DNA of 64,000 bases from Planctomycetaceae bacterium (GCA_021732975.1 JAKFWC010000023.1:434001-498000); one strand, 5' to 3'; shown: positions 45,239 through 53,858, counted from the first letter of the stretch. Notes: generated by a model from the letters alone, not told the origin. Program-made: numbers and translations.

Positions 45239-46933
45239 TTACTCAGGCGGCCGCGGGTCGGACGCGTCGAGTTCCCTCAAATCGTATACCTGAAAGGTCG
45301 CATTGTGGTAGACCGGCGGGAGTTCCATCGGGCCGAGTTTGTCGGTGACGATGTGCGTGATCCCGGTTTGCTGCCGCAGCGAGCGCAATTCCGCACGGGT
45401 GTACAACCCGTCTTCGAGGAACTCCGTCGTCTGTTTCGTGAGCAATAACAACCGGCGATTCCACTCCACAATCCCGCGGGCATCCTGCGGACAATCCTTG
45501 AAATTGACGTACTCCGGCCGTTCCGCGAACCACTTGAATGTCCAACTGTAATGCGGTGTGTGAACCAGCACATCGGGTGGGGTGTGTGACTTCATCCATG
45601 CACAGACATCGCGCCAGTCGGGGTCGTGGACGAAGGCGTACCGCTCGGCGGAAGTGGCCCGCTGTGCTTGCCACAGGGACGCAGCGAAGAGTATCGCCGC
45701 GATGATGGTCAAATTAATTGGCGAGCGGGGGGAGGTGAATCTCCCCGGTGGCTGATTTGAAACGCGAATCATCGAGGGGACTAAGGTCCCCCCGCTCGCC
45801 ATGAACTGCCACGCAACTATCGCCGGTAACAGCGCGTCCGCCAAACGAAATGGATAGAACTTCAACAGGTGCATCCGCCACTCGAAACCGGGCATTTGCG
45901 CGGCGGGGCGTGGTCCCCAACCGATTGCCCATCCGCACATCGCGAACAGCATTGCCGCCGCGACAACTCCATGCAGCCACCACCACAACGGCGATCGGGG
46001 ACCGCGCACAAGGCCGATAATCCACACAACGGCTAATACGCCATAGCCGAGATAGGCCCGTGCGGGAAACATCATCGGGTCGAGATGATGATTCAGCCGG
46101 TAGAAGACTTGCAGGTACGTTCCGGCATAGCGGGTCGGAGCATCGACCGGTGCGAGGATCAGCCGCAGCGCCGGAATCATTCCCGGCGCGGACAACACGC
46201 CCATCACCAGGATGGCGACGAACAACATCAGCCACGATGGCCTCGTCGATGCTCGGCTAAGCCACATGCCCACGGCGGCGAAACCCGTGGCGAGGACACC
46301 CCATAAACCGACGACGGGATGGAACGCGATCGCCACGCCCATTGCAGCCGCGCTGGCATACCAACGACTCTCCGCCAACTGCGCCCATGCGAAGAAGAGC
46401 AGTCCGTAGGTAATGACCTTGCTCTCGACACCGCCGACAACCCATTCGCCGGACCAGTTCCCTGCGGTTTGCAGGGTGAGAAAGAGCCATGCAGAGACGA
46501 CTCCGGCCCACGGCAATGTGGACAGGCGGCGAGCGAGGACTGTCCATCCCCCCGCCAGCACGGCGAGCGAGACCACGCGGCCGATCCAAGCAGCCACCGG
46601 CAGCGAACACCACGTCGTGAACCAACCCAGCGTGGCGAAGAAGACAACGTGAGCGTCGGCCGATTCGAGAAACATATCCCCGGCACACCACGTCGGCTGC
46701 CAGTAATGCCTGGCTTTTGACAGGTAGTGTGGCTCATTCAGTGCCGGGACGGGCGTGGACAACGCCGAGTAAAGGAGAAAACTCACCCACACCAGCGCAG
46801 CATCGAACCAGCCGGATCGCGGAGAGATCGCGCGGACCTCTGCCGCACGGTTATCCTGGGGGAGTGCTGAGGGCACGGCGGCTCCCTTGGTCTTCAGGAT
46901 CACATCGCCGCCGGGCCGACGCGCAGTCCACAA
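45239..46933 (-). CDS. Polytopic membrane protein, DUF6798-like
   Basis: About 564 residues with roughly ten or more membrane helices in the first 450 residues, and a soluble C-terminal domain of about 120 residues (DWRDVCAWMKSHTPPDVLVHTPHY, split here by a loop). This is the pattern of DUF6798 planctomycete proteins related to glycosyltransferase-type (GT-C) membrane proteins. The start is uncertain: a TTG at 46933 just after the upstream stop, or a GTG at 46903. An 81-bp REP-like repeat is embedded in the coding sequence near residues 379-405. Confidence 0.6.
   Translation of the reverse strand: MWTARRPGGDVILKTKGAAVPSALPQDNRAAEVRAISPRSGWFDAALVWVSFLLYSALSTPVPALNEPHYLSKARHYWQPTWCAGDMFLESADAHVVFFATLGWFTTWCSLPVAAWIGRVVSLAVLAGGWTVLARRLSTLPWAGVVSAWLFLTLQTAGNWSGEWVVGGVESKVITYGLLFFAWAQLAESRWYASAAAMGVAIAFHPVVGLWGVLATGFAAVGMWLSRASTRPSWLMLFVAILVMGVLSAPGMIPALRLILAPVDAPTRYAGTYLQVFYRLNHHLDPMMFPARAYLGYGVLAVVWIIGLVRGPRSPLWWWLHGVVAAAMLFAMCGWAIGWGPRPAAQMPGFEWRMHLLKFYPFRLADALLPAIVAWQFMASGGTLVPSMIRVSNQPPGRFTSPRSPINLTIIAAILFAASLWQAQRATSAERYAFVHDPDWRDVCAWMKSHTPPDVLVHTPHYSWTFKWFAERPEYVNFKDCPQDARGIVEWNRRLLLLTKQTTEFLEDGLYTRAELRSLRQQTGITHIVTDKLGPMELPPVYHNATFQVYDLRELDASDPRPPE
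45720..45800. repeat. REP-like inverted repeat inside a coding sequence
   Basis: The ends are exact complements for at least 14 bp (GGCGAGCGGGGGGA). It contains an internal smaller hairpin (GAGGTGAATCTCCCC and its partner), and spans exactly 81 bp (27 codons). It lies within the DUF6798-like gene between two membrane helices, and the frame stays open across it. The encoded segment is Ser/Pro/Arg-rich and not protein-like, suggesting an in-frame insertion. Confidence 0.7.
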
Positions 46934-46939
46934 CGAGAA

Positions 46940-47122
46940 TTACTTCGCTTTCTTCACAGCCTTCTTGGCCGTTTTCTTCGCCGCCTTTTTAGCGGCTTTT
47001 GGGGCAGCGGTCTTCTTCGCCGCGGCTTTCTTGGCCGGTGCAGCGGCACCTGTACCGAAAGCACGATCCCAATTGGACCAGAACTTGGGGTTGGTTCCGG
47101 TGCGCACAATCGGTCCACTCAT
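46940..47122 (-). CDS. Short Lys/Ala-rich nucleic-acid-binding-like protein
   Basis: 60 residues. A 23-residue N-terminal motif (SGPIVRTGTNPKFWSNWDRA then FGTGA) is followed by a tail made almost only of Ala, Lys and a few Thr/Pro, in repeats of the AAKKTA type like histone H1 tails. The N-terminal motif is one I associate with short conserved planctomycete proteins. GGAG lies about 9 nt before the ATG and a good promoter lies further upstream (47188-47217). It is probably an abundant chromosome- or RNA-binding protein. It precedes the DUF6798-like gene by 6 nt. Confidence 0.7.
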   Translation of the reverse strand: MSGPIVRTGTNPKFWSNWDRAFGTGAAAPAKKAAAKKTAAPKAAKKAAKKTAKKAVKKAK

Positions 47123-47187
47123 AAGTCATTTTCTCCGACAAAAGGAATTCGAACCGCCCCGAGTCCTCATGACTCGACGTGGGTCGG

Positions 47188-47217
47188 ATTCTGTGAATTT
47201 GCCCTACGAGTTGTCAA
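47188..47217 (-). promoter_or_regulatory. Sigma-70-like promoter for the Lys/Ala-rich protein
   Basis: On the minus strand, a perfect -35 TTGACA (47212-47217) is followed after 18 nt by a -10-like CAGAAT (47188-47193, 4 of 6 matches). Predicted leader of about 58 nt includes a 6-bp hairpin (47160-47176). Confidence 0.45.
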
Positions 47218-47296
47218 GGCGTTCCGGCGGGGAATGACGCGGACATGCGAATACAGTCGGCTGACGGGATGTTCCGCAAAGCGCAAGTGAGGGGGG

Positions 47297-48388
47297 TTAC
47301 TTTGCGGCGACGGTTGGGAGCGCGTCGCAGAGGCTGAGCGCGCGGAGGGGAAAAGCAGTGCCGCTGTAGGTGATGAAGTGCCAACTGTCGGTGTTGAGCG
47401 ATCGCGTCCACCAGCGACCGGATTCGCGCTGATTCTTGAGCAGCCACGCGACGCCCTTCTGAATGCGGGGATCGTTCGCCGGCATACCGGCTTCACGCAG
47501 GACAATGATCGCCAATCCGGTTTGATGCCCGTCACTGGGCGGTGCAGCGAACTCGGGTTCCGCTTTGAGCTTCGCGGCGCGGTTGCCCTTGCCCCATTGT
47601 TCCGGGGCACCGAACGTGCGGATCGACCAGCCCCCGTCGGCTTGTTGCTTCTTCCAGACGAGATCGATGAGTTCCTGCTTCTTATCCGTGGTCAGCAGGT
47701 CGGGCATGCGGGTGGAAGCCCACAGCAACAGCACTCGGCCGTAGTCCTGCGGCGGGGTCTCCGTCTGCAGGTACCGTTTGAGATGGGCCAGGCCGGTTTT
47801 CAAGGCGTCATCATTCAGGCTTGTCAGCCATCCCGGTGCGGCAGCGACCGCCATTGCGGCGACGGTGGCTTCGTGGAACGCGTCCGATTCGTAGGGCGGC
47901 CAGCAATCGAGCGTGCCCCAGGTGCCGGTTTCCAGTTGAAGCTCGAACATCAATGCGAGCGCTTGCTTTGTTTCTTCCGACAACGTTCCGGTGACATGGG
48001 CATCCCATTCGGCCAGCCCTGCGGCTATGTAGATCACTTGGGCAGGACGAATGCTCTTCTTCAAGTCGGCACGGTCCATCACCGCGAGTTGTTTCAGATT
48101 GTCGACGGCGAATGTTCGCATGGATTCCGACGGTTTGCCCAGCTTCGGGGTCAGTGCCGGACGGATGGTCATGTAGGTGCCGTTGGTGTGGCAACTCATG
48201 CATTTGCGGGCCCCGTTCCACGCCGCGGCTCCGTGTTCGAGATAATCGACTGCGTGAGGCAGCGAGAACTCCATCCGCACCGGTTCATCGGCGGTGGCCT
48301 GCGGGACGCGGATGTCGCCGAACTCGTACTGATGCGGATCGGCCAACAACGATGCCGCAACCATCAACTGCAACACGGACCATGCCAT
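47297..48388 (-). CDS. Secreted squalene-cyclase-like repeat protein with CxxCH
   Basis: 363 residues. A signal peptide (MAWSVLQLMVAASLLA) precedes a CMSCH site (C63, C66, H67) and then alpha/alpha-toroid repeats of the prenyltransferase/squalene-cyclase type (TGTWGTLDCWPPYESD, ADGGWSIRTFGAPEQW, VAWLLKNQRESGRWW). The catalytic DxDD of squalene-hopene cyclases is not visible. A haem c motif ahead of such repeats suggests an exported redox or scaffold protein. AAGGA lies before the ATG. It follows the membrane-protein gene at 48425 by 36 nt. Confidence 0.7.
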   Translation of the reverse strand: MAWSVLQLMVAASLLADPHQYEFGDIRVPQATADEPVRMEFSLPHAVDYLEHGAAAWNGARKCMSCHTNGTYMTIRPALTPKLGKPSESMRTFAVDNLKQLAVMDRADLKKSIRPAQVIYIAAGLAEWDAHVTGTLSEETKQALALMFELQLETGTWGTLDCWPPYESDAFHEATVAAMAVAAAPGWLTSLNDDALKTGLAHLKRYLQTETPPQDYGRVLLLWASTRMPDLLTTDKKQELIDLVWKKQQADGGWSIRTFGAPEQWGKGNRAAKLKAEPEFAAPPSDGHQTGLAIIVLREAGMPANDPRIQKGVAWLLKNQRESGRWWTRSLNTDSWHFITYSGTAFPLRALSLCDALPTVAAK

Positions 48389-48424
48389 AAGAGTCCTTCC
48401 CGCAAAACAGGGGGATCGTCGCTT

Positions 48425-49477
48425 TTACGAGGCCGAAATGGGCGTCTGCTTGTCGGCAGTCTCGGCAGCGCTAACTGATGTCTGCGGATCATCCGGCGGT
48501 GGGTCGAAGTCGAACGGTCGGGGGGATTCATTGTTGTCGAACGGGGTTGCGGCACTGTTGAACACCCCCCCATTGAACACACCGAGGTCCGGCAGTTCGG
48601 AGGGAAGCGGCTTCACCCCCGCCCGTCTGGCCTGGAAGGTGGTGTAGGCATAAACCGCGGCGGCCACGACCAACAAACCGATGGCCAGCGAAATGTAGAG
48701 CCCCATGTTCGATGGGGCCGGCTTGGTCGAGACCGCGGGGCCAACCATCCGCACGCGGCCGACCAGCAAGGGCGCACCGCGCGTGGCTTCAAAAGCCGTG
48801 TATTCCATCACCTTCAGGAAGTACCCGACGAAGACGACTTCGCCGGTGACATCGGGGCCGATTTTCAACCCTTCGGGCTTCTCGGGAAAGACACACACGT
48901 AGGGAAACGACTTCGAGTCTTCGGTCCAACCCCACATCTCGTAGAGTTCTTTGATCCCGAGATCGTTGTTGGGGGTGCCGTCTTCTTTGCGAGGCGTGTC
49001 GTACTGCAGCACACGGCGGACGTGCATCCGCAGCTTGATCAGTTTGCCCTGATACTTTTGCGGCTCTTCCCAGATCTGTGAGAACGCCACATCTTTCAAG
49101 GCTCGCTGTTCCAGGTCGCGGGTTTTTTGGGTGTGCGCCCACTCCATCAGTTGCCAGTAGAGCAACATCTCCCGCGGCTTTAACGGGGTCTTATTGGCGA
49201 TTAGTTCCAGCTTCGATTTGAAGTCGGCGAATTCCGCGGGGTCGAGATCGTTCGGGCCGGGAATGACCAATTCCGGCTTCGCGGGCGTGGTTGATTCGAC
49301 CTTCTGAGTGGCGACCGTTTGCGGTTCGGGATCTTCCGCGTAGCCGAGCCAGCGCCACGTCGCGGGGTCACCCATGCGGGTGTAGAGCATCCACATGACG
49401 GCGAGGCCGAACAGCAGGGAGATCACGCGCGACGGCGGGATCGACGAACCATACGGCCGGACGGTGCGGCGACGCAT
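48425..49477 (-). CDS. Two-helix membrane protein linked to TolQ/ExbD genes
   Basis: 350 residues. The first membrane helix is at about 17-32, then a periplasmic domain of about 230 residues (REMLLYWQLMEWAHTQ, QKYQGKLIKLRMHVRRVL, VTGEVVFVGYFLKVMEYTAFE). The second helix (LYISLAIGLLVVAAAVYAYTTF) leads to an acidic, probably disordered tail. No known domain was recognised. GGGAGAG lies before the ATG at 49477. It follows the second ExbD gene by 29 nt and is probably part of the same unit as an accessory factor. Confidence 0.65.
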   Translation of the reverse strand: MRRRTVRPYGSSIPPSRVISLLFGLAVMWMLYTRMGDPATWRWLGYAEDPEPQTVATQKVESTTPAKPELVIPGPNDLDPAEFADFKSKLELIANKTPLKPREMLLYWQLMEWAHTQKTRDLEQRALKDVAFSQIWEEPQKYQGKLIKLRMHVRRVLQYDTPRKEDGTPNNDLGIKELYEMWGWTEDSKSFPYVCVFPEKPEGLKIGPDVTGEVVFVGYFLKVMEYTAFEATRGAPLLVGRVRMVGPAVSTKPAPSNMGLYISLAIGLLVVAAAVYAYTTFQARRAGVKPLPSELPDLGVFNGGVFNSAATPFDNNESPRPFDFDPPPDDPQTSVSAAETADKQTPISAS

Positions 49478-49506
49478 TGTGGTCTCTCCCGCGGGTTAGA
49501 GCGTGT

Positions 49507-50040
49507 CTACGGCATGGCCCCTTCGGGCATTTCGATGAAGCTGATTCGTTGCAGCAGTTTGCCGTCGGGCAGCTTTTGTTTGGTGCAGAGATCGACGAGC
49601 TTCATCAATTCATCGTAGCGCAGACGGGGGTCGACGGAAAGCTGAATCCGGTCGAAGGGAAGTTGCGCCCCGTTGAAGACGACTTTCAGTTCTTCGTTAA
49701 TCCGACCGAGCAGCACTTTGTTGAGCGCCCCTTTGGAGATTGGGCGGGCACCCATTTTCACCACATCCGCGTCGCCGCGTTCGTTCGCGGTGACGAACAG
49801 GTTCAGCGTGTTTTCGTCGGAAATCTCCGGGCCTTCGTTGCCGGCACCCTCAACCGGCTTCGTATCCGGATTGGTGATCGCCACCGGCGGCGGCAGATGC
49901 ATGCTTAACTGCCCTTCCACCGGAGCCGGCTTGAAGGTGAGCACGAAGAAGGCGAGCATCTGGAACGCCATGTCCAACATGGCCGCCAGATTCAATTCGA
50001 CGTTGGCACTCTTGGTTTTCTTTCGGTGACGACGGCTCAT
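49507..50040 (-). CDS. ExbD/TolR-family protein (second copy)
   Basis: 177 residues from the ATG at 50040 (GGGAG 8 nt upstream). A GTG at 50046 would overlap the upstream stop. The basic N-terminus (SRRHRKKTK) is followed by the single membrane helix LNLAAMLDMAFQMLAFFVL, with the conserved proton-relay-type aspartate at D23. A periplasmic domain of about 130 residues follows. ExbD/TolR works with TolQ/ExbB to couple proton flow to envelope work. The two ExbD genes here abut the TolQ gene. No TonB was seen. Confidence 0.85.
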   Translation of the reverse strand: MSRRHRKKTKSANVELNLAAMLDMAFQMLAFFVLTFKPAPVEGQLSMHLPPPVAITNPDTKPVEGAGNEGPEISDENTLNLFVTANERGDADVVKMGARPISKGALNKVLLGRINEELKVVFNGAQLPFDRIQLSVDPRLRYDELMKLVDLCTKQKLPDGKLLQRISFIEMPEGAMP

Positions 50041-50042
50041 GG

Positions 50043-50495
50043 TCACTGCTCCCGCGTCATGGCACTGAGGGAAAACTGGCGATAGCCCACATCCTGGCAG
50101 GTGCGGATGACCTGATTGAGCATCGAGAACTTCACGTCCTTGTCCGCCCGCACAATCACCGGAACGGGGAGCTCCTGGCCTTCTTTGTACTCCGTGCCCC
50201 CCGCCTGCAACTGCAGCTTCACGAACCGGGCTTCCCGCTTGATGAACGGTTCGATCTCGTGGTTAATTCCCGCGCTGCGGATTTTTCCCTCCGAGTTCAG
50301 GTTGATCAGCAGCGGCTCCAGTTTGCCTTGCCAATCGAGCGGGCGCGCGGATCCGAGGACCGGCAGCTTGAGGCTGAGGTCCATCGAGGCCCCTTTGAAG
50401 TTCGTCACCAGCATGAAGAAGGTGATCAACTGAAACACGAGATCCAACATCGGTGTGAGATTGGGATCAATGCTTTCAGAACTCTGCGCCGACAT
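50043..50495 (-). CDS. ExbD/TolR-family protein (first copy)
   Basis: 150 residues from the ATG at 50495 (GGGGA upstream). The membrane helix PNLTPMLDLVFQLITFFMLV has the conserved aspartate at D18. The periplasmic part (LPVPVIVRADKDVKFSMLNQVIRTCQDVGY, split around residue 120) matches the ExbD C-terminal domain. Its stop lies 2 nt before the start of the second copy, so the two are probably translated together. With the TolQ-like protein it would form an inner-membrane proton-driven motor. Confidence 0.88.
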   Translation of the reverse strand: MSAQSSESIDPNLTPMLDLVFQLITFFMLVTNFKGASMDLSLKLPVLGSARPLDWQGKLEPLLINLNSEGKIRSAGINHEIEPFIKREARFVKLQLQAGGTEYKEGQELPVPVIVRADKDVKFSMLNQVIRTCQDVGYRQFSLSAMTREQ

Positions 50496-50566
50496 CAGCA
50501 ATTCCCCGCAGCGGAATGGCAAGGACTCGAATCATGGACAAAGACGCCCGATGCTGCACGAGGGCA

Positions 50567-51430
50567 TCAGGCGGTTGGAGCTGTCGCCGCAGGGGCGGCC
50601 GGCGGAGGCGGGGCCTTGGTTTGAGCGGTGGTATGCACGCGGCGAATGAAGTCATCCGCCTTATTCATCGCCATCAGACTGAACGTTGAGACGCGGTTCT
50701 TGAACACGGCGAAGAAGTAAATCGCCGGGACCGACAGCGCGACCCCTTCAAACGTGATCAGCAGCGCTTCCGAAATCCCCCCGGCGACTTCGCTGGCCTT
50801 CATCTGCGTGCCCGACATGGCGATGGTGCCGAAGCTGGCGATCATGCCTTTCAGCGTTCCCAGCAACCCGATCATGGGGCCGAGCGACCCGATGACGGCG
50901 AGCATGCTGATCCGCTTTTCCATTTCGACGGTGATCGTTTCGCCGAGGCGGTCGATCGATTCACGGGCTTCGGCCAGCCCACCGGAGAGAGCCGCCATCC
51001 CGGCCGCGATCAATTGGCCGAGTTCGCTCGTGTTTTCCTTGGCGGTCTTGTAGATGCTGTTGTAGTCCCGCTTCTGCAGCATCCCTTCCACTTGCTCCAT
51101 CAACTCGGGCGGGCAGACGACCTGCTCGCGGAGTTCGAGGAAGAGCTGCACGACGAGGGCCACGAAGTAGATGGAAATGATCAGCAGGACCGCACCGATC
51201 CAGCCGGACGTGTGCATGATCCACCACAGCGTGCTCTGCTTTTCGCCTTCGCCCGCTTCTCCTTCTGCGGCCGGTTCACCGCCCCCCTCGGCTGCGGGGG
51301 CTTCCGCAACGGGTTCGGGTTCGGCTTGAGCGGAAACCGACAGCGGCCGCATCGTGGTCGTGGCCATCGCTACCATCAGTACCAGCCACAACCATAGCGG
51401 CGCCCGCGAACGCTTTTCGAGCAAAGGCAT
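50567..51430 (-). CDS. MotA/TolQ/ExbB-family proton channel protein
   Basis: 287 residues from the ATG at 51430 (GGGAG upstream). An N-terminal signal-like segment ending VSAQA and an acidic Ala/Glu/Gly stretch precede three membrane helices (about 77-99, 175-198 and 222-243). The middle helix has the family core SLGPMIGLLGTLKGMI. It is the stator-like subunit that pairs with ExbD/TolR. It is 71 nt upstream of the first ExbD gene and heads the minus-strand unit ending at 47297. The extra N-terminal exported segment is typical of planctomycete ExbB. Confidence 0.88.
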   Translation of the reverse strand: MPLLEKRSRAPLWLWLVLMVAMATTTMRPLSVSAQAEPEPVAEAPAAEGGGEPAAEGEAGEGEKQSTLWWIMHTSGWIGAVLLIISIYFVALVVQLFLELREQVVCPPELMEQVEGMLQKRDYNSIYKTAKENTSELGQLIAAGMAALSGGLAEARESIDRLGETITVEMEKRISMLAVIGSLGPMIGLLGTLKGMIASFGTIAMSGTQMKASEVAGGISEALLITFEGVALSVPAIYFFAVFKNRVSTFSLMAMNKADDFIRRVHTTAQTKAPPPPAAPAATAPTA

Positions 51431-51775
51431 GTCTGACTCCCGGTCCTTGTGAGAAGTGTGAATTCTTCGAGCCTGCACTGCCGCCGCGGCGCTGTGCGTG
51501 GATACTGTCAACCCTGCAATCGGTCACGCGTTTCCGACCAGGGATGTGTCGAACGAACGTTACCGATCACCACCTCGAAACCGTTCTGGGAACGCGATTG
51601 TCCGCAGAAATCAACAGGAATCGTCTTCCCGGCCGAGGTGAAAGTGAGCCCTGATTCATACCGCGCCGAAACACCGTTGAGAAGTATCTCTGTGCAGAAC
51701 CCGCGGTTTCTCGCAAGGGTTCGTCGCAAAGTCTGATCAAAAGGCCAGTTTTGCGGAGGTTGCCTCCTCAAAGTG
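51431..51775. other. Intergenic region upstream of the TolQ/ExbD unit
   Basis: 345 bp. It should hold the promoter of the minus-strand TolQ–ExbD unit and the 3' end signals of the esterase gene. A minus-strand TTGACA occurs near 51505, but no good -10 at 16-18 nt follows it. A weak 5-bp hairpin (GGAGG-CAA-CCTCC, near 51756-51768) lies just after the esterase stop. No gene was seen. Confidence 0.35.
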
Positions 51776-52711
51776 TCACTTGGCCAACAGCTTTGCGAGG
51801 AGGAATTCTTGCGCATTCGCAAACTTTTCCGATTTCGCAGTCTTGGGGATTTCGAGGTGACATTCCGCCCCGGCTGCATCGGCTTTCTCCTTCAGCTTGA
51901 CGCCATAAACGGGGTGATGAATCCCGTGCCCGGCGTCTTTGGACGGCAGCGTCATGTCCCCGCCATACGTCATATACAACGGCGGATCGTTCTTGTCGAC
52001 ATGGTTGTAGGCCGAGAATTCCAGGTACAGAGCCTTATGCTTTTCGTAGTTTTCGAGCGCCCCTTCGATGGTTTGTTCCCCGACGGCCATGTTGATCATG
52101 CGGTGCTTGAGGACGTTCGGACCGAGCCACGGTTCAATCACTTTCGGATCGATCGACGTTTGCCCGGCAGTTACCGCCGCGGCACAGACTCGCGTCGATT
52201 GCTTCAGCACGGGATCGGTTGCATTCGCGTCGGCCAGATCGTCGTGATACAGCAGCCACATCGATGTACACGCCCCGGCACTTCCCCCGGTGAGGGCGAT
52301 GTGATTCGTGTCGATGTTCCATTCTGCTGCTTTGGAGCGGAGAAACTGAATCGCGCGGGCGGCATCGTGGACCGGTGCCGGCAGGGGATTGTCCGGCGTG
52401 AGGCGGTAATTGATCGCTGCGCAGGAGATACTCTTGTCCAGATAGGGTTTAAAGCGGGCGGTGCTGCCCCCCTTGTCACCGCCGACCCAGCCACCGCCGT
52501 GAATGTAGACCAGCAACGGCCGCGGTCCATCGCCGTCGGCTTTCCAGAAGTCGAGGACATTGCGGGCATGCGGTCCGTACGAAACCTCTTTTGCGGTGGC
52601 GGGAATTTGCGGTTCTTGAGGAGCGGATTTTTTCTTCGCGACCTTTTGATCCTGTGCCTCGGCAGCAGTAACCGACATCGCCAGCAGCAACGCAAACAGA
52701 CAACGAGACAT
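51776..52711 (-). CDS. Secreted alpha/beta-hydrolase (BD-FAE/carboxylesterase-like)
   Basis: 311 residues from the ATG at 52711 (GGAGG upstream). A signal peptide ends at about TAAEAQ. The oxyanion-hole motif HGGGWVGGD (71-79) and nucleophile elbow TGGSAGA (S144) are clear, and DAGHGIHHPVYG is the likely His region. The family covers feruloyl/acetyl esterases and lipases of hormone-sensitive type. The substrate is unknown, and cell-envelope or exopolysaccharide esters are plausible. It is convergent with nothing and stands alone on the minus strand. Confidence 0.82.
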   Translation of the reverse strand: MSRCLFALLLAMSVTAAEAQDQKVAKKKSAPQEPQIPATAKEVSYGPHARNVLDFWKADGDGPRPLLVYIHGGGWVGGDKGGSTARFKPYLDKSISCAAINYRLTPDNPLPAPVHDAARAIQFLRSKAAEWNIDTNHIALTGGSAGACTSMWLLYHDDLADANATDPVLKQSTRVCAAAVTAGQTSIDPKVIEPWLGPNVLKHRMINMAVGEQTIEGALENYEKHKALYLEFSAYNHVDKNDPPLYMTYGGDMTLPSKDAGHGIHHPVYGVKLKEKADAAGAECHLEIPKTAKSEKFANAQEFLLAKLLAK

Positions 52712-52898
52712 CGCGGACCTCCGGGAAGTACATCCAGGCCAAGGGGAAGCGGACACCGTCTAGCCATCGAATCAAGCAACCGTATGTTACCAATCCGCGA
52801 CGCGGTTTCTAAAGGCTGGCAAGCGTGTCGGCACACGAACCCGTGCGAAATATGTTACGATCCGTCCGTGGATTTCTCGCTGGCCAAAGGATCGCCGT

Positions 52899-53840
52899 AT
52901 GGTCTATTCGCGCCGCACGATGTTAAAGCAACTCGGTCTGGCCGCGTGCCTGGGAACGATGACGCCGCGCAATGGTCGTAGCGAAACCTTGGCCGCTCCG
53001 CTGGCGTTCGGTTACAGCCTGTACGGCATGAAATCGGTCCCATTGGCCAAGGCATTGAAGGCCTGTGCCGATATCGGTTACAGCGGCGTTGAACTGGCCT
53101 GCATGAAAGATTGGCCGTGCGATCCGGGCGTGCTCCCGCGTGGCGATCGAGTCCAACTCCGGAAACTGTTGACGGATCACGCGCTCGATCTGCCGTGCCT
53201 GATGGACAACCTGGTGCTGGTCGTCCCGGAGTTGCCGCACGGTTCTAATCTGTCGCGATTGAAACGGCTCGCCGATCTGGCTCACGACCTGGGAGGCGAC
53301 AGTCCGCCGATTATTGAGACCGTGCTGGGCGGCAAGCCCGAACAATGGCCCGATATCCGCCAGCAAATGGCCGAGGCACTCGCCGATTGGGCGAAAGTCG
53401 CTGCGGAAGCGAAGGTGGTGATTGCGATCAAACCGCATGCGTTCGGGGCCTTGCATCGCCCCGAGGACTGCGTGTGGCTGTTGAATCAGGTCCGCAGCCC
53501 GTCGATCAAGGCCGTCTTCGATTACAGCCATTACGAACGTCAGGGATTGCCGCTGAAAGAGTGTGTGCAGACGCTCATTGGCGAATCGGTTTTCGTCCAC
53601 ATTAAAGATAATGTCAAAGTGGAAGACCGCACCGAATTCGCCCTTCCCGGCGATGGTGAAACGGACTACGCCGCCTATTTACGGTTGCTGCGAGAAAGCG
53701 GTTACCGCGGCCCCGTCGTGGTGGAGGTCAGCGCGCAGGTTTCCAACAAACCGGGATACAATCCGCTGCTTGCGGCCGAACGCTGTTACGAAAAACTCCG
53801 CCCGGCCTTTGAGCAGGCTGGAGCCCGCGCCCGCGGTTGA
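52899..53840 (+). CDS. Exported TIM-barrel isomerase/epimerase-like protein
   Basis: 313 residues. A twin-arginine-like start (YSRRTMLKQLGLAACLG) precedes an AP-endonuclease-2 barrel: CADIGYSGVELACMKDWPCDPG, VVIAIKPHAFGALHRPEDC, AVFDYSHYERQGLPL, VFVHIKDNVKVED and VVVEVSAQVSN. Asp, His and Glu residues in these segments are the probable metal ligands. AAAGGA lies 8 nt before the ATG. It lies alone on the plus strand inside a minus-strand stretch. Confidence 0.8.
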   Translation: MVYSRRTMLKQLGLAACLGTMTPRNGRSETLAAPLAFGYSLYGMKSVPLAKALKACADIGYSGVELACMKDWPCDPGVLPRGDRVQLRKLLTDHALDLPCLMDNLVLVVPELPHGSNLSRLKRLADLAHDLGGDSPPIIETVLGGKPEQWPDIRQQMAEALADWAKVAAEAKVVIAIKPHAFGALHRPEDCVWLLNQVRSPSIKAVFDYSHYERQGLPLKECVQTLIGESVFVHIKDNVKVEDRTEFALPGDGETDYAAYLRLLRESGYRGPVVVEVSAQVSNKPGYNPLLAAERCYEKLRPAFEQAGARARG

Positions 53841-53858
53841 ACCCGATATAACCCGCGG

